In this document: positions 16,762 to 25,447 of the stretch, piece by piece
Numbering within the stretch: the stretch's first letter is position 1
Layout of the letters: every line of letters starts with the position of its first letter
Source: Polaribacter sp. NJDZ03
GTDB lineage: Bacteria; Bacteroidota; Bacteroidia; Flavobacteriales; Flavobacteriaceae
Reading direction: 5' to 3'
NCBI RefSeq assembly: GCF_019263805.1
Contig: NZ_CP079195.1
Coordinates: forward strand, 933,501-997,500
Length of the DNA stretch: 64,000 nt
Position numbers and translations under genes: made by a program
The notes under the pieces: generated by a model
Told to the model about the DNA's origin: nothing
Database searches by the model: none
Seen by the model: only the letters and a program-made list of their open reading frames with translations

Positions 16762-19700
16762 TTACTTTTTTACTGAAACCTCTATGTGATCTATTTCTCC
16801 TGTTCTTTCGAACATCATTTTAGAAATAGCACTGTTAAGAGTTAAGCTTTCTGAGTTTTCTTGTTCCCCATTCACAAAAAAGATGGTGACACTTTCTTTA
16901 CCTGTATTTTTATAAATAACAGGCACTTGACAATACGTAAAACAAAGCGAATCTTTTTCTAAATCAATCAATTTCACTTCTTTGTTAATTGCTGTATATT
17001 TAAAAGTTTTAGGAGTTTCTACAAACTCACTTTCTTTTAACAACCTTGGATTAAAATTGATTTTTCCTTCCTTTACAAAAACACCTAACTCACCTATTCT
17101 ACTTAAAACATCTTCTTTAACCTGACCAGTCATTCCTGGTTGCTGTGCTCCTTTTCCGCCTGGTGTATGAGAATATGGATCTGTAGGAAATGCACCATAT
17201 AATTTTGGTGATTTGTGTACTCCAATTCCTGCCTGAATTTCATAATAATGATCTAATAGCGCACCAATAAGAACCTCATCTTCATTATTTTTTATTGCTA
17301 ACAAGCAATTTTCTTGCACTGCTAACAACAATTTAGAAACCATGTGCCAGTATATAGAACCTAACCCTTCATAGCCAAAAAATGTTCCTGAACGACCTGT
17401 AAATGCTTTGTGGTTAAAAACCTCTTCGAAAATAGTTGCTAATAATTGTCCTTCTTTTTCAACTAAATCAGCGTATGCTTCTGGTAAATCCTCAAAAATT
17501 GCTTTTAAACTATTTGCATTGTTAAAATTGGCATTGAAATGATAGGTACCCAAAACATCTTTGTTAATGATTTGCGTATTGTTATCAGCAATTAATTTTA
17601 ATAACAATTCAGAGTTTTCTACCGAAGATTTCGGAATTATATTCTTTTCATCAAAACGAGCTAATTCTTTATTCGGATATAAAATATAACTGTATTGATC
17701 TTCTCTAAACAGCGCACTTGCTTTCATTCCGTCTAAAACTTTTAAAGCTTCTTTTGACGATAAATAGCCAGCACTTAAAACAGCAACTTGCCCTTCTAAC
17801 ATTTCAGACAAATAAGAAACAGACACTTCTGTATCGTTTTCAATTGTCATTAAATTATAAGAATGATATAAATTATCTGTACGTTTATTTGCTTTTATGG
17901 TATGATCTAAATACTCTTTTGTAATGGTAAAAAAGTCTAAAAGAGCTGCTTTTTTAAGAATAATTTTATCACTAGAAAATCCGTTTTCATAAATTGAAGT
18001 TCTAAATTTACTTCCAGCTTCACCTAAACCATCTAAAACAGTTTTTCTTTCTGCATCAGAAAATTTTCTTGATAAAATATTTTTATTTTGATTAAAAGTA
18101 GTTATAACTTCATTAAAAAATGTTGCTAATTCTGAAGAAATAGCAACTTCTTCTGCTGTTGATTTTACAACTACTTTTTCGAAGAAATTAATAAAACGAT
18201 TTAGGTAATTTAACGTTACCATAGAAACACCGTTACCAACCAAAGCGTTGTTTGCGTCATTCCATTCTGGTCTTTGAGTGTTCATCCAAATTCCGCCTTC
18301 AGGAATAAAATTAGAGACTTTTGCTAAAACGGTAGCTAATAATTTCTCGATTAAATTTACTTTATAAATAAAGTAGTTTTCATCTCTTAGTAAAGCACCA
18401 TCAGCACCTAAACGTTCTCTTCTTTGTTCTATATTTTCTTGTTCTTCAAAATCAAAATCAATAGTATCTTTTGGATTTTTTAAAATATCTTCATATTTCT
18501 TAATTCTATAAGGCACATTTGCATAGACAAAAATAGCTTCAGAAAAACGTTTTTCTAATTGATTTGGATAATGGTTTTCTATAAATTCTAAGAATTTTAA
18601 TAAGTAAATTATCTGATGATCACCCCAATATCCAATATAAGACCAAGGGTCATTTTCTTCAATCGTTTCCCAATCAAAACCATCTTTTGTAACTCTGTAC
18701 GGATTGTAGCCATCAAAAGTAGTTGCATTCAAAAACTTATGAATCATACTTTCTATAAACTCTGGATACGAATGCGCTAGAGTTTCCCAATTCTGGAAAA
18801 TATCTCGCCAATTCCCTTCATAATCTAAAATTTTAGAACCATCAATTTCATTTTTTGTATTGATAGAAAACTTATTCCAAGGTCTACTTGGGTCTCCATG
18901 TCTTCTACTAAATTTTAATGGTAAATATTCAAAACAAAGTCTTTTAAAGTTTTTATCTTCATCTTTCTCTGCAATATTTAGAATAATATCTAATGTAAAT
19001 AAATCTGGTAATGCATTTAAAAGGTCTTCTTTTAGTTTTAGAACTTTTTTATTTGCCTTACTAATATATTTTATAAAATCTTCTTTTTCAATTTTATAAT
19101 CATCATCAAAAGTACCACCTCTCATTAAATTGAAAAGCGTATTTGCAAAATGTCTTGTGTTTACCAAAGCATCATCGGTTACTTGTAAACCATCTGCTGC
19201 GCCAGTTAAAGCAATTAAGTTTTTTGTACCTAACTCAATATCTTTAGTAATACTTTCTAATAAATTTTCATCTTCTTTTATTGCTTTAGAAACTTTTTGA
19301 ATATCACCAATTGTTTGATTTACGTTTGCAATAAAACGCCACTCTTTTGTTTCATTTGCTTCTAAAGCGATATCAGAACTAATAAAATAAGCTCCTTTTT
19401 CTGCTTTTATAGCTACCTCTTGTTGTAATTCTAGACCTCTTCTAAAATTATCTAATTGTAATGATGACAATAAATACGTAGGATTTTCGATCCCTAAAGA
19501 CCAAACAATATTTGCTTTTAAAGCTTCACTTGGTTCTGCTTTATCAACAATAATTGCACTTAAAGCATAAACACCTAAACCAACTTCTTTTTGTAATTCG
19601 CTCTTTTTATAGGCGTCTACTAAATTACTATAAGAGTTTTGCAAATCTGTAGTTACATCTGAAGGAATAATATTTTGCAAACCATCTAAAAAAGTAACTT

Positions 19701-20220
19701 CAATTTTTTCTGGTGAATTATTAATTAAAGTCGATTTTTTTACAAACCCAAATTGATCAGAAGAACTCCATTGATATCTAAAAGTGATTCCTAAGTCTTC
19801 ATTAATTTCTTCGAAAATCACTTTATTACCAAAACTGTTTTTATATAAGTTTTGTTTTGTTTGATATAAACCTATCTGTCTTTGAGAAAAAGGTTCCCAA
19901 ACATACGTTTTGTCATTTTTAGTAACTTGAAAAATAGATTTACTCCCTGTTATATCTGCAGACTCTGTAATTTTATCATCTGTATAATAAGGAAAAAGTG
20001 AATACTCACTATTTTTTCTTCCTGCAGACAAACCTCCATTACTAGAAATAAACATCCAATGGTTAGAGTCTGAAACAATACTCATAAAAAAAGGTCTCAT
20101 TTCATTACTATTCGAAATTTTATAATACACTTCATTTTCGAAGTTCATCATTTCTCCTTTTACCTCTTGCGTTTTAAACGCTGCTTTATTATTTCCTAAA
20201 AAAATAGTCTTTTTTGTCAT
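16762..20220 (-). CDS. Cytoplasmic GH149-like beta-1,3-oligoglucan phosphorylase (GH94/GH161-related)
   Basis: Large enzyme of 1152 residues with no signal peptide or membrane segment, so cytoplasmic. The length, the N-terminal beta-sandwich region (SSNGGLSAGRKNSEYSLFPY), the helical catalytic core (GGIWMNTQRPEWNDANNAL) and the late motif GGKGAQQPGMTGQVKEDVL resemble inverting disaccharide/oligoglucan phosphorylases of the GH94-GH149-GH161 group. I favour GH149 from length and context but cannot separate it from GH161 by eye. Predicted reaction: phosphorolysis of beta-1,3-gluco-oligosaccharides to alpha-glucose-1-phosphate. The start is the ATG at 20220; a TTG lies one codon upstream. It sits between extracellular glucanases in the same operon, which implies import of intact oligosaccharides. 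Confidence 0.78.
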   Translation of the reverse strand: MTKKTIFLGNNKAAFKTQEVKGEMMNFENEVYYKISNSNEMRPFFMSIVSDSNHWMFISSNGGLSAGRKNSEYSLFPYYTDDKITESADITGSKSIFQVTKNDKTYVWEPFSQRQIGLYQTKQNLYKNSFGNKVIFEEINEDLGITFRYQWSSSDQFGFVKKSTLINNSPEKIEVTFLDGLQNIIPSDVTTDLQNSYSNLVDAYKKSELQKEVGLGVYALSAIIVDKAEPSEALKANIVWSLGIENPTYLLSSLQLDNFRRGLELQQEVAIKAEKGAYFISSDIALEANETKEWRFIANVNQTIGDIQKVSKAIKEDENLLESITKDIELGTKNLIALTGAADGLQVTDDALVNTRHFANTLFNLMRGGTFDDDYKIEKEDFIKYISKANKKVLKLKEDLLNALPDLFTLDIILNIAEKDEDKNFKRLCFEYLPLKFSRRHGDPSRPWNKFSINTKNEIDGSKILDYEGNWRDIFQNWETLAHSYPEFIESMIHKFLNATTFDGYNPYRVTKDGFDWETIEENDPWSYIGYWGDHQIIYLLKFLEFIENHYPNQLEKRFSEAIFVYANVPYRIKKYEDILKNPKDTIDFDFEEQENIEQRRERLGADGALLRDENYFIYKVNLIEKLLATVLAKVSNFIPEGGIWMNTQRPEWNDANNALVGNGVSMVTLNYLNRFINFFEKVVVKSTAEEVAISSELATFFNEVITTFNQNKNILSRKFSDAERKTVLDGLGEAGSKFRTSIYENGFSSDKIILKKAALLDFFTITKEYLDHTIKANKRTDNLYHSYNLMTIENDTEVSVSYLSEMLEGQVAVLSAGYLSSKEALKVLDGMKASALFREDQYSYILYPNKELARFDEKNIIPKSSVENSELLLKLIADNNTQIINKDVLGTYHFNANFNNANSLKAIFEDLPEAYADLVEKEGQLLATIFEEVFNHKAFTGRSGTFFGYEGLGSIYWHMVSKLLLAVQENCLLAIKNNEDEVLIGALLDHYYEIQAGIGVHKSPKLYGAFPTDPYSHTPGGKGAQQPGMTGQVKEDVLSRIGELGVFVKEGKINFNPRLLKESEFVETPKTFKYTAINKEVKLIDLEKDSLCFTYCQVPVIYKNTGKESVTIFFVNGEQENSESLTLNSAISKMMFERTGEIDHIEVSVKK

Positions 20221-20279
20221 CAAAATTATTTTTTGAACCTCTTATAATTCATTTAAAGAGGTTGTTATTTATTGATTCC

Positions 20280-20340
20280 ACAAGGTACTTTTCAACCTTG
20301 TAGAATTTTATATTATATAATTACAGGTTTCGAACCCCTG
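20280..20340. repeat. Cluster of small inverted repeats, possible dispersed-element remnant
   Basis: ACAAGGT (20280-20286) pairs with ACCTTGT (20295-20301), followed by a CAGGTTTCGAACCCCTG imperfect palindrome (20324-20340) and GAAGC/GCTTC pairs just after. The ACAAGGT/ACCTTGT core matches that of the palindrome at 63274-63300. It lies in the 144 bp gap between two operon genes. Confidence 0.35.
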
Positions 20341-20364
20341 CAAGAAGAAGCGCTTGAAGCTTCG

Positions 20365-21624
20365 TTAAAATTTTATTTCTTTAAAATGCTCCGAAATTAA
20401 ATCGGTTGTCATTCCTTTTGCATATGGATTTAATTCATGTGCTTTTTGTAAAGCAAAATAAGCTGCCCTAGGTGATAATGTGTAAAAACCATTTTTATCT
20501 GTTAATCCTTTTGCACAGATACCAAACCATTCTTCATTCATGTTATTTGCTCCTTTTTCATAATCTATTCCATAGCCTGCATTAGACCAAGAAGCATGAT
20601 TATCATGAATATTTAAGCTTGTCGTTTGGCCATTTTTCCACCAGCCATCACTAAATTGAAACGTAAAACCTCCAATAGCATTTTCTGCTTTTCCTAAACC
20701 CGCCACATTTTCATAAATCTCTTTCCAATTTTCTACCATATAATAGGCTTGCATTTTTTGATCTTCTTTCTGGGTAATTGAGTTAAAAGCATCTGCTCCA
20801 AATTCTGTGAATAATACGGGCATGTCTAATGTGTTTTTTACTTTTTCAAAAGCGTTTCCAAAAGACTTTCCTCTATACATATTAGTTCCATAAATATCTA
20901 CGTCTGTACATTCTTCTGCAATAATATCTATATATAAATCGTCTCCATTACAAATAGCAACAGGATGGTTTACATCTATATTTTTCATTATAACAGCTGC
21001 TTCATTCATTAATCGATACATTGCTCTACCTCTTAACTCTCCTATTTCTTTCTTTTCATTTTCTCCTTCAGGAAAATCTTCTGTTTCCGATCCTGCCCAA
21101 AAAAGTCCGAAGTTATTTTCATTCCCTAAAAGAAATAATAATAAACCCGGTGTATCTTTATAAGTTGCTGCCATTTCACCAACTTCTTTTAATAAGCTCT
21201 GTTGTGCATCTGCATTTCTGTAATCTGTTTCTGGTTCCCAGTTGCCATTTATAGCAACTCCATATCTACCAAAAGAGTGGTTTAACATGGTATAAATGCC
21301 ATAATTTTCATAGATATACGTAATCCATTCTGGCTGAATTCCTGTATAGACACGAATTGTATTAACGCCCATTTCTTTCAGCAAAGTCATTTCTGTATCT
21401 AATGCCGTTTTAATAAATGCCTTTGGTTGCTCCCATAAACTGTAAGCGAAATTTGTACCAACCGGAAAATAATCCCAATTCATTCCATTAATTATAAAAT
21501 CTTCTCCATTTACAACTAATTTCATTCCTTGTTCATTCTTTAAAACAGCAACTTTATCTGTCTTATTATCACAAGAGTTTAAAGTAAAAAAAAGTAGGAT
21601 TATTGGTAAGAAAATGTATTTCAT
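20365..21624 (-). CDS. Clan GH-A glycoside hydrolase, lipoprotein (GH2-barrel/GH5/GH158-like, family unresolved)
   Basis: Lipoprotein of 419 residues: MKYIFLPIILLFFTLNSC from the ATG at 21624, which I prefer over the ATG three codons upstream. It is a single TIM barrel with clan GH-A catalytic pairs: acid/base Glu169 in FLLGNENNFGLFW and nucleophile Glu274 in MPVLFTEFGADAF. The barrel opens with FIINGMNWDYFPVGTNFAY, similar to catalytic domains of GH2 enzymes but without their sandwich domains. GH158 (endo-beta-1,3-glucanase, known from gut beta-glucan loci) and GH5 are alternatives. Position between GH16 and the phosphorylase argues for a beta-glucan substrate. It lies 97 bp after GH16 in the same operon. 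Confidence 0.72.
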   Translation of the reverse strand: MKYIFLPIILLFFTLNSCDNKTDKVAVLKNEQGMKLVVNGEDFIINGMNWDYFPVGTNFAYSLWEQPKAFIKTALDTEMTLLKEMGVNTIRVYTGIQPEWITYIYENYGIYTMLNHSFGRYGVAINGNWEPETDYRNADAQQSLLKEVGEMAATYKDTPGLLLFLLGNENNFGLFWAGSETEDFPEGENEKKEIGELRGRAMYRLMNEAAVIMKNIDVNHPVAICNGDDLYIDIIAEECTDVDIYGTNMYRGKSFGNAFEKVKNTLDMPVLFTEFGADAFNSITQKEDQKMQAYYMVENWKEIYENVAGLGKAENAIGGFTFQFSDGWWKNGQTTSLNIHDNHASWSNAGYGIDYEKGANNMNEEWFGICAKGLTDKNGFYTLSPRAAYFALQKAHELNPYAKGMTTDLISEHFKEIKF

Positions 21625-21730
21625 AAATATCAACTTTAATACGTAAGTTTTTAATGTATCATCAAACTAAAGAGAAGAAAAAATAAGGCCAGCCATAAAA
21701 AACTGACCTTATTAAATAAACCAAAAAATA

Positions 21731-23410
21731 TTATTGATACACTTTTACATAATCTATTTCCATGGTATCTTCTGTAAATGTATCTGCTACATCTCCACCA
21801 AGAGTACCTCCAACGGCTACATTAAGAATTAAAAAGAAATCTGCATTAAATGGCAATGTTTCACTGTTTGTCATTTCATAAAACATAACATCATCTAAAT
21901 AAATTTTAACAGACTCTTCTGTCCATTCCATACTGTAAACATGAAACTCTGAAGCTGCATTAGAAATCGCAGTAGTTTCACCATAGCTTGCATTAGAAGA
22001 ACTAGCATCATCAAACCAATGTAAAGTTCCTAAAGAGGTGTTTTTATCATCTCCTGTTTGCTCCATAATGTCAATTTCTCCACATTGTGGCCAACCAACA
22101 GTTGGAAAGTTAGAACCCAACATCCAAATTGCTGGCCAAGTTCCTGCCGCAGCCGGTAACTTCGCTTTTACCTCAACTCTACCATATTTAAATTGATACA
22201 ATCCTTGAGATTTTAATCTTGCAGAAGTATAACCATCACTTCCATCAGCTTTAGCTGTAATAATTAAAGAACCACCTTCTACCTTCACATTTTCTTCAGC
22301 TTCTGTATAAGTTTGTAATTCTCCATTTCCCCAACCACCTGCACCTAAATCATAGGTCCAATTTGCAGCATTAGGAGCTCCATCTGTATTAAAATCATCT
22401 TCCCAAACTAACTCATTAAAAGTATAATTTGGAGTAGTTGCGCCTTCTACAGGTTTTGTTGATGTAAATCTATGATACCAAGCAGCACCACTTCCTGAAG
22501 CAGAATTTTCTATAATTCTAACAATCATTTCATCATTAGTAATCGAAATAATATCATAAGTACTAGCACCTACATACCATCCCATAAAACCTCCATCAGA
22601 AATTTCAAATTCAGTACCTCTATATGATGCGTTGTTATAAGTCCCTTCTGTTCCTGCTTTAGATGTTGATGGTCCAAAAGCAACTGTTTTCACACCAAAC
22701 ATTGTCGTTGCTACCGTTTCATCATAACATTGATCTCCATCTACACCTATTAAATCTCCATAAGTACCAGGTATAAAAGCTGGTCCAACTGTTTGCTCAA
22801 AAGTAAGTCCGTTTGCAGTTCTTGTAAACACAAACTCATTATCATACATACAAGATTTTTCATCATCCCAAGCCTTAATTCCATTCCACCAAGCCTCATA
22901 TGCAAACTCTCCATTCCCATAGTCATCTGTAGCTGGTCCCATACCTACATGTACAGCAACATCTGCTTGCCAATACCATTTTTTACTATCACCTACATTA
23001 GCACCACTTAAAAAGTTTTCTGCCTCCACATCAGAAAAAGAACTATAAACTTCTACATCTATTGTTTTTGTTGATGAAACGCCACCTGTACCATTTGCTT
23101 TTACAACAACGGTATATAAATTTACACCTACTTTAGAAAACCTTTTTGTTAAGATCCCTGAAGGTGAAGCTTGTGCAACTCCATCAAAATAATATATAAA
23201 AGATGAAGCATTGGCAGCTGTTGCAATTAAATTTACAGAACCACTTCCGTCACCGTAAGGATTACTAGCATCTACACCTACAACTTCTGCAGTTATTACG
23301 ATGTCTGTTGGAGAAACAATTTCTCCGAATTCGTGCTCATTCTCTTGACAACCGTAAAGAACTGTCATTAAAGAAAATAAGATTATATAAATATTTTTAA
23401 GTTTTTTCAT
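21731..23410 (-). CDS. GH16 laminarinase with N-terminal PKD-like and accessory domains, lipoprotein
   Basis: Surface lipoprotein of 559 residues; the start is the ATG at 23410 (MKKLKNIYIILFSLMTVLYG then Cys). Order: lipobox, a PKD/Ig-like domain (about 30-118), a domain of about 200 residues rich in aromatic residues (SKKWYWQADVAVHVGMGP, later GFMGWYVG), then GH16 (about 325-559). The GH16 active site is CGEIDIMEQTGDD, with nucleophile and acid/base Glu flanking the central Asp, and LGTLHWFDD follows. It probably makes the first endo-cuts in laminarin at the cell surface. The middle domain resembles parts of glycan-binding proteins and has no catalytic motif I recognise. It is 10 bp after the glycan-binding-protein gene. 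Confidence 0.9.
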   Translation of the reverse strand: MKKLKNIYIILFSLMTVLYGCQENEHEFGEIVSPTDIVITAEVVGVDASNPYGDGSGSVNLIATAANASSFIYYFDGVAQASPSGILTKRFSKVGVNLYTVVVKANGTGGVSSTKTIDVEVYSSFSDVEAENFLSGANVGDSKKWYWQADVAVHVGMGPATDDYGNGEFAYEAWWNGIKAWDDEKSCMYDNEFVFTRTANGLTFEQTVGPAFIPGTYGDLIGVDGDQCYDETVATTMFGVKTVAFGPSTSKAGTEGTYNNASYRGTEFEISDGGFMGWYVGASTYDIISITNDEMIVRIIENSASGSGAAWYHRFTSTKPVEGATTPNYTFNELVWEDDFNTDGAPNAANWTYDLGAGGWGNGELQTYTEAEENVKVEGGSLIITAKADGSDGYTSARLKSQGLYQFKYGRVEVKAKLPAAAGTWPAIWMLGSNFPTVGWPQCGEIDIMEQTGDDKNTSLGTLHWFDDASSSNASYGETTAISNAASEFHVYSMEWTEESVKIYLDDVMFYEMTNSETLPFNADFFLILNVAVGGTLGGDVADTFTEDTMEIDYVKVYQ

Positions 23411-23420
23411 AATCATTATT

Positions 23421-25442
23421 TTAAAATTGTGATATATCGTCTAGATAAATAGTATAATTAGCAGAACCATCTCCTTCTGTACCATTATCCATTATTAAAA
23501 CTAGGTTTGTAAAGTCTACAGTAGTACTTATTCCAGAAAAATCAAACGTTAACTCTTCCCAAGCATTCGCTGTGGTTGTAGTTGCTGTAATTTCTGCTGA
23601 AGCCACGGTATTTGGCCACGGAGTAGCATCTTCAAATTTTAATAATACATCTAAACCTGCTCTTGGAGACCAAACTTTAACTTTTACACTTGTTCCGTTA
23701 GTAAAACTAAACGGAGTTGGAACCGTTATTTTAGATCCTGCCCAAAGTTGACCTGCATTTTTTACAATTTGTGCAACCATTGCAGATGCGTTTCCGTTTG
23801 TGTCTGGATTTGCAATTACAGAAATTGCACCACCATCAAAAGAACTTAATATAAACTCTGGTTCGAAATCTAAAACAGGACTTGTAGAAATATCATCTAC
23901 ATAAATAGTAAAATCAGATGATCCATCTCCTTCCGTACCGTTGTCCATTATTAAAACTAGATTATTAAAATCTACACTAGTACTTATTCCAGAAAAATCA
24001 AACGTTAACTCTTCCCAAGCATTCGCTACCGTTGTAGTTGCTGTAATTTCTGCTGAAGACACAGTATTAGGCCATGGAGTAGCATCTTCAAATTTTAACA
24101 ATAAATCTAAACCTACTCTTGGAGACCAAACTTTAGCAGTAATTGTTGTATTAGAAACATCAAATGTTGACGAAATTGTAATTTTAGATCCTGCCCAAAG
24201 CTGACCTGCATTTTTTACAAGTTCTAAAACTGAAGAAGATGAATTTCCATTTGCATCTGGATTTGCAATAACGGAAGCAGATCCACCATCAAAAGAACTT
24301 AATTCATAATCTGTTTCAAAAGTTAATGGAGTTACACCAGTAACTGGCGCTGAACTCGCTTTGTAAAAATAAAGATTGTCTATAAACACAGACCCCGAAC
24401 CTTCAAACTTGAATTGGTGAATATCATCTACTGATAAACCTTGCTCTGTAAATGCTGAAATAGGAATGTTAATCGTTGTCCAAGCATCTTTTGTTAATGC
24501 TGTTTTTATCATTTTCTCTCCGCTTGCAACACTAATTAAATAGGTATCTAATTCTGTAGCATCTGCAGTCCAAACATCTAAATGAAGAAACTCCATACCA
24601 GAAATATCTTGTGTTTCACCAATTTGAATTCCTTGATAGTTTAAATTACTATACTGAATCATAGCATCACCATTTAACTCAAAAGGAGTATAAACAGTTG
24701 TTTGGCTCCAATTCGGGTTAAAATCTGTACCTGCAACATCTGTATAGGTATCACTAAAAATAGAAATAACATCTGCAGCGTCTCTTGCTGGTTGTGTATT
24801 TGCTGATTTTAAAGGTGCTAAAATAGCAGTAACTTCAAACTCACCGGTATATTCTGTTGTTTCAATTGCACCACCTTTAGCTATTACTTTTACATTGTAA
24901 GTACCTGCTGTAGCGTATTGATAATTTATGACATCTCCAATATTAGCTGATGCTGCTGGTTGTGCTACATCTGCTTCTCCTGAATAAAAATCGTAAGTAG
25001 CTGCAAAATCTGCTTTCGCAGTAATATTTAATTGTTTAGAGATTGCAATATCATTTTCTATAGTAACTTCTAAATTTTCTGGAGCTTTAAAAGAAACTAC
25101 TAATTCTTGTGTTTCTTCTGCTGTATCTCCTTTAGAATTATAGGCTATAACTTTTACATTATAAGTACCTTCTGCATAAGTATGTTGCGCCATTTTACCT
25201 GCTTCCACCCCTTTTTCTTCTGCAGATGCATCTCCAAAATACACATCGAACATGGTAGCTCCAACCGCAGTTGGTAAAATAGTAACCAAACCAGAGTTAT
25301 CTTGCGCTAGATTATAACTTGCAGCAACTTCAGATGGAGCTACTACATTATCTAAGAAACCTAAATCTCTATCTTCTTCTGAACAAGCATTAATAATCAA
25401 AAGTAGTATTAATGCTTTGTATATTATTTTTAATTTCTTCAT
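23421..25442 (-). CDS. Surface glycan-binding lipoprotein (SusE/F-position) with PKD and tandem binding modules
   Basis: Lipoprotein of 673 residues (MKKLKIIYKALILLLIINAC) encoded directly after susD, the usual place for a surface glycan-binding protein. Order: two PKD-like domains (about 30-115 and 118-205), a jelly-roll-like module (about 215-360), then two homologous modules of 152 residues (about 370-520 and 525-673), each with SSFDGG, AGQLWAGSKIT, WSPR.GLD.LLKFEDATPWP, DNGTEGDGS and YVDD/YLDD. The same module type occurs in the protein at 8226. There are no catalytic residues. I infer beta-glucan capture for SusCD; direct binding data would be needed. Spacing: 5 bp from susD and about 10 bp to GH16. 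Confidence 0.82.
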   Translation of the reverse strand: MKKLKIIYKALILLLIINACSEEDRDLGFLDNVVAPSEVAASYNLAQDNSGLVTILPTAVGATMFDVYFGDASAEEKGVEAGKMAQHTYAEGTYNVKVIAYNSKGDTAEETQELVVSFKAPENLEVTIENDIAISKQLNITAKADFAATYDFYSGEADVAQPAASANIGDVINYQYATAGTYNVKVIAKGGAIETTEYTGEFEVTAILAPLKSANTQPARDAADVISIFSDTYTDVAGTDFNPNWSQTTVYTPFELNGDAMIQYSNLNYQGIQIGETQDISGMEFLHLDVWTADATELDTYLISVASGEKMIKTALTKDAWTTINIPISAFTEQGLSVDDIHQFKFEGSGSVFIDNLYFYKASSAPVTGVTPLTFETDYELSSFDGGSASVIANPDANGNSSSSVLELVKNAGQLWAGSKITISSTFDVSNTTITAKVWSPRVGLDLLLKFEDATPWPNTVSSAEITATTTVANAWEELTFDFSGISTSVDFNNLVLIMDNGTEGDGSSDFTIYVDDISTSPVLDFEPEFILSSFDGGAISVIANPDTNGNASAMVAQIVKNAGQLWAGSKITVPTPFSFTNGTSVKVKVWSPRAGLDVLLKFEDATPWPNTVASAEITATTTTANAWEELTFDFSGISTTVDFTNLVLIMDNGTEGDGSANYTIYLDDISQF
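23424..24336 (-). repeat. Two tandem 456 bp coding repeats with long identical stretches
   Basis: Units 23424-23880 and 23880-24336. Positions 23522-23571 and 23978-24027 are identical over 50 bp, and after a 3 bp difference identity continues for about 28 bp; the offset is exactly 456 bp (152 codons). Such DNA identity suggests recent duplication or gene conversion. Confidence 0.85.
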
Positions 25443-25447
25443 AATTA

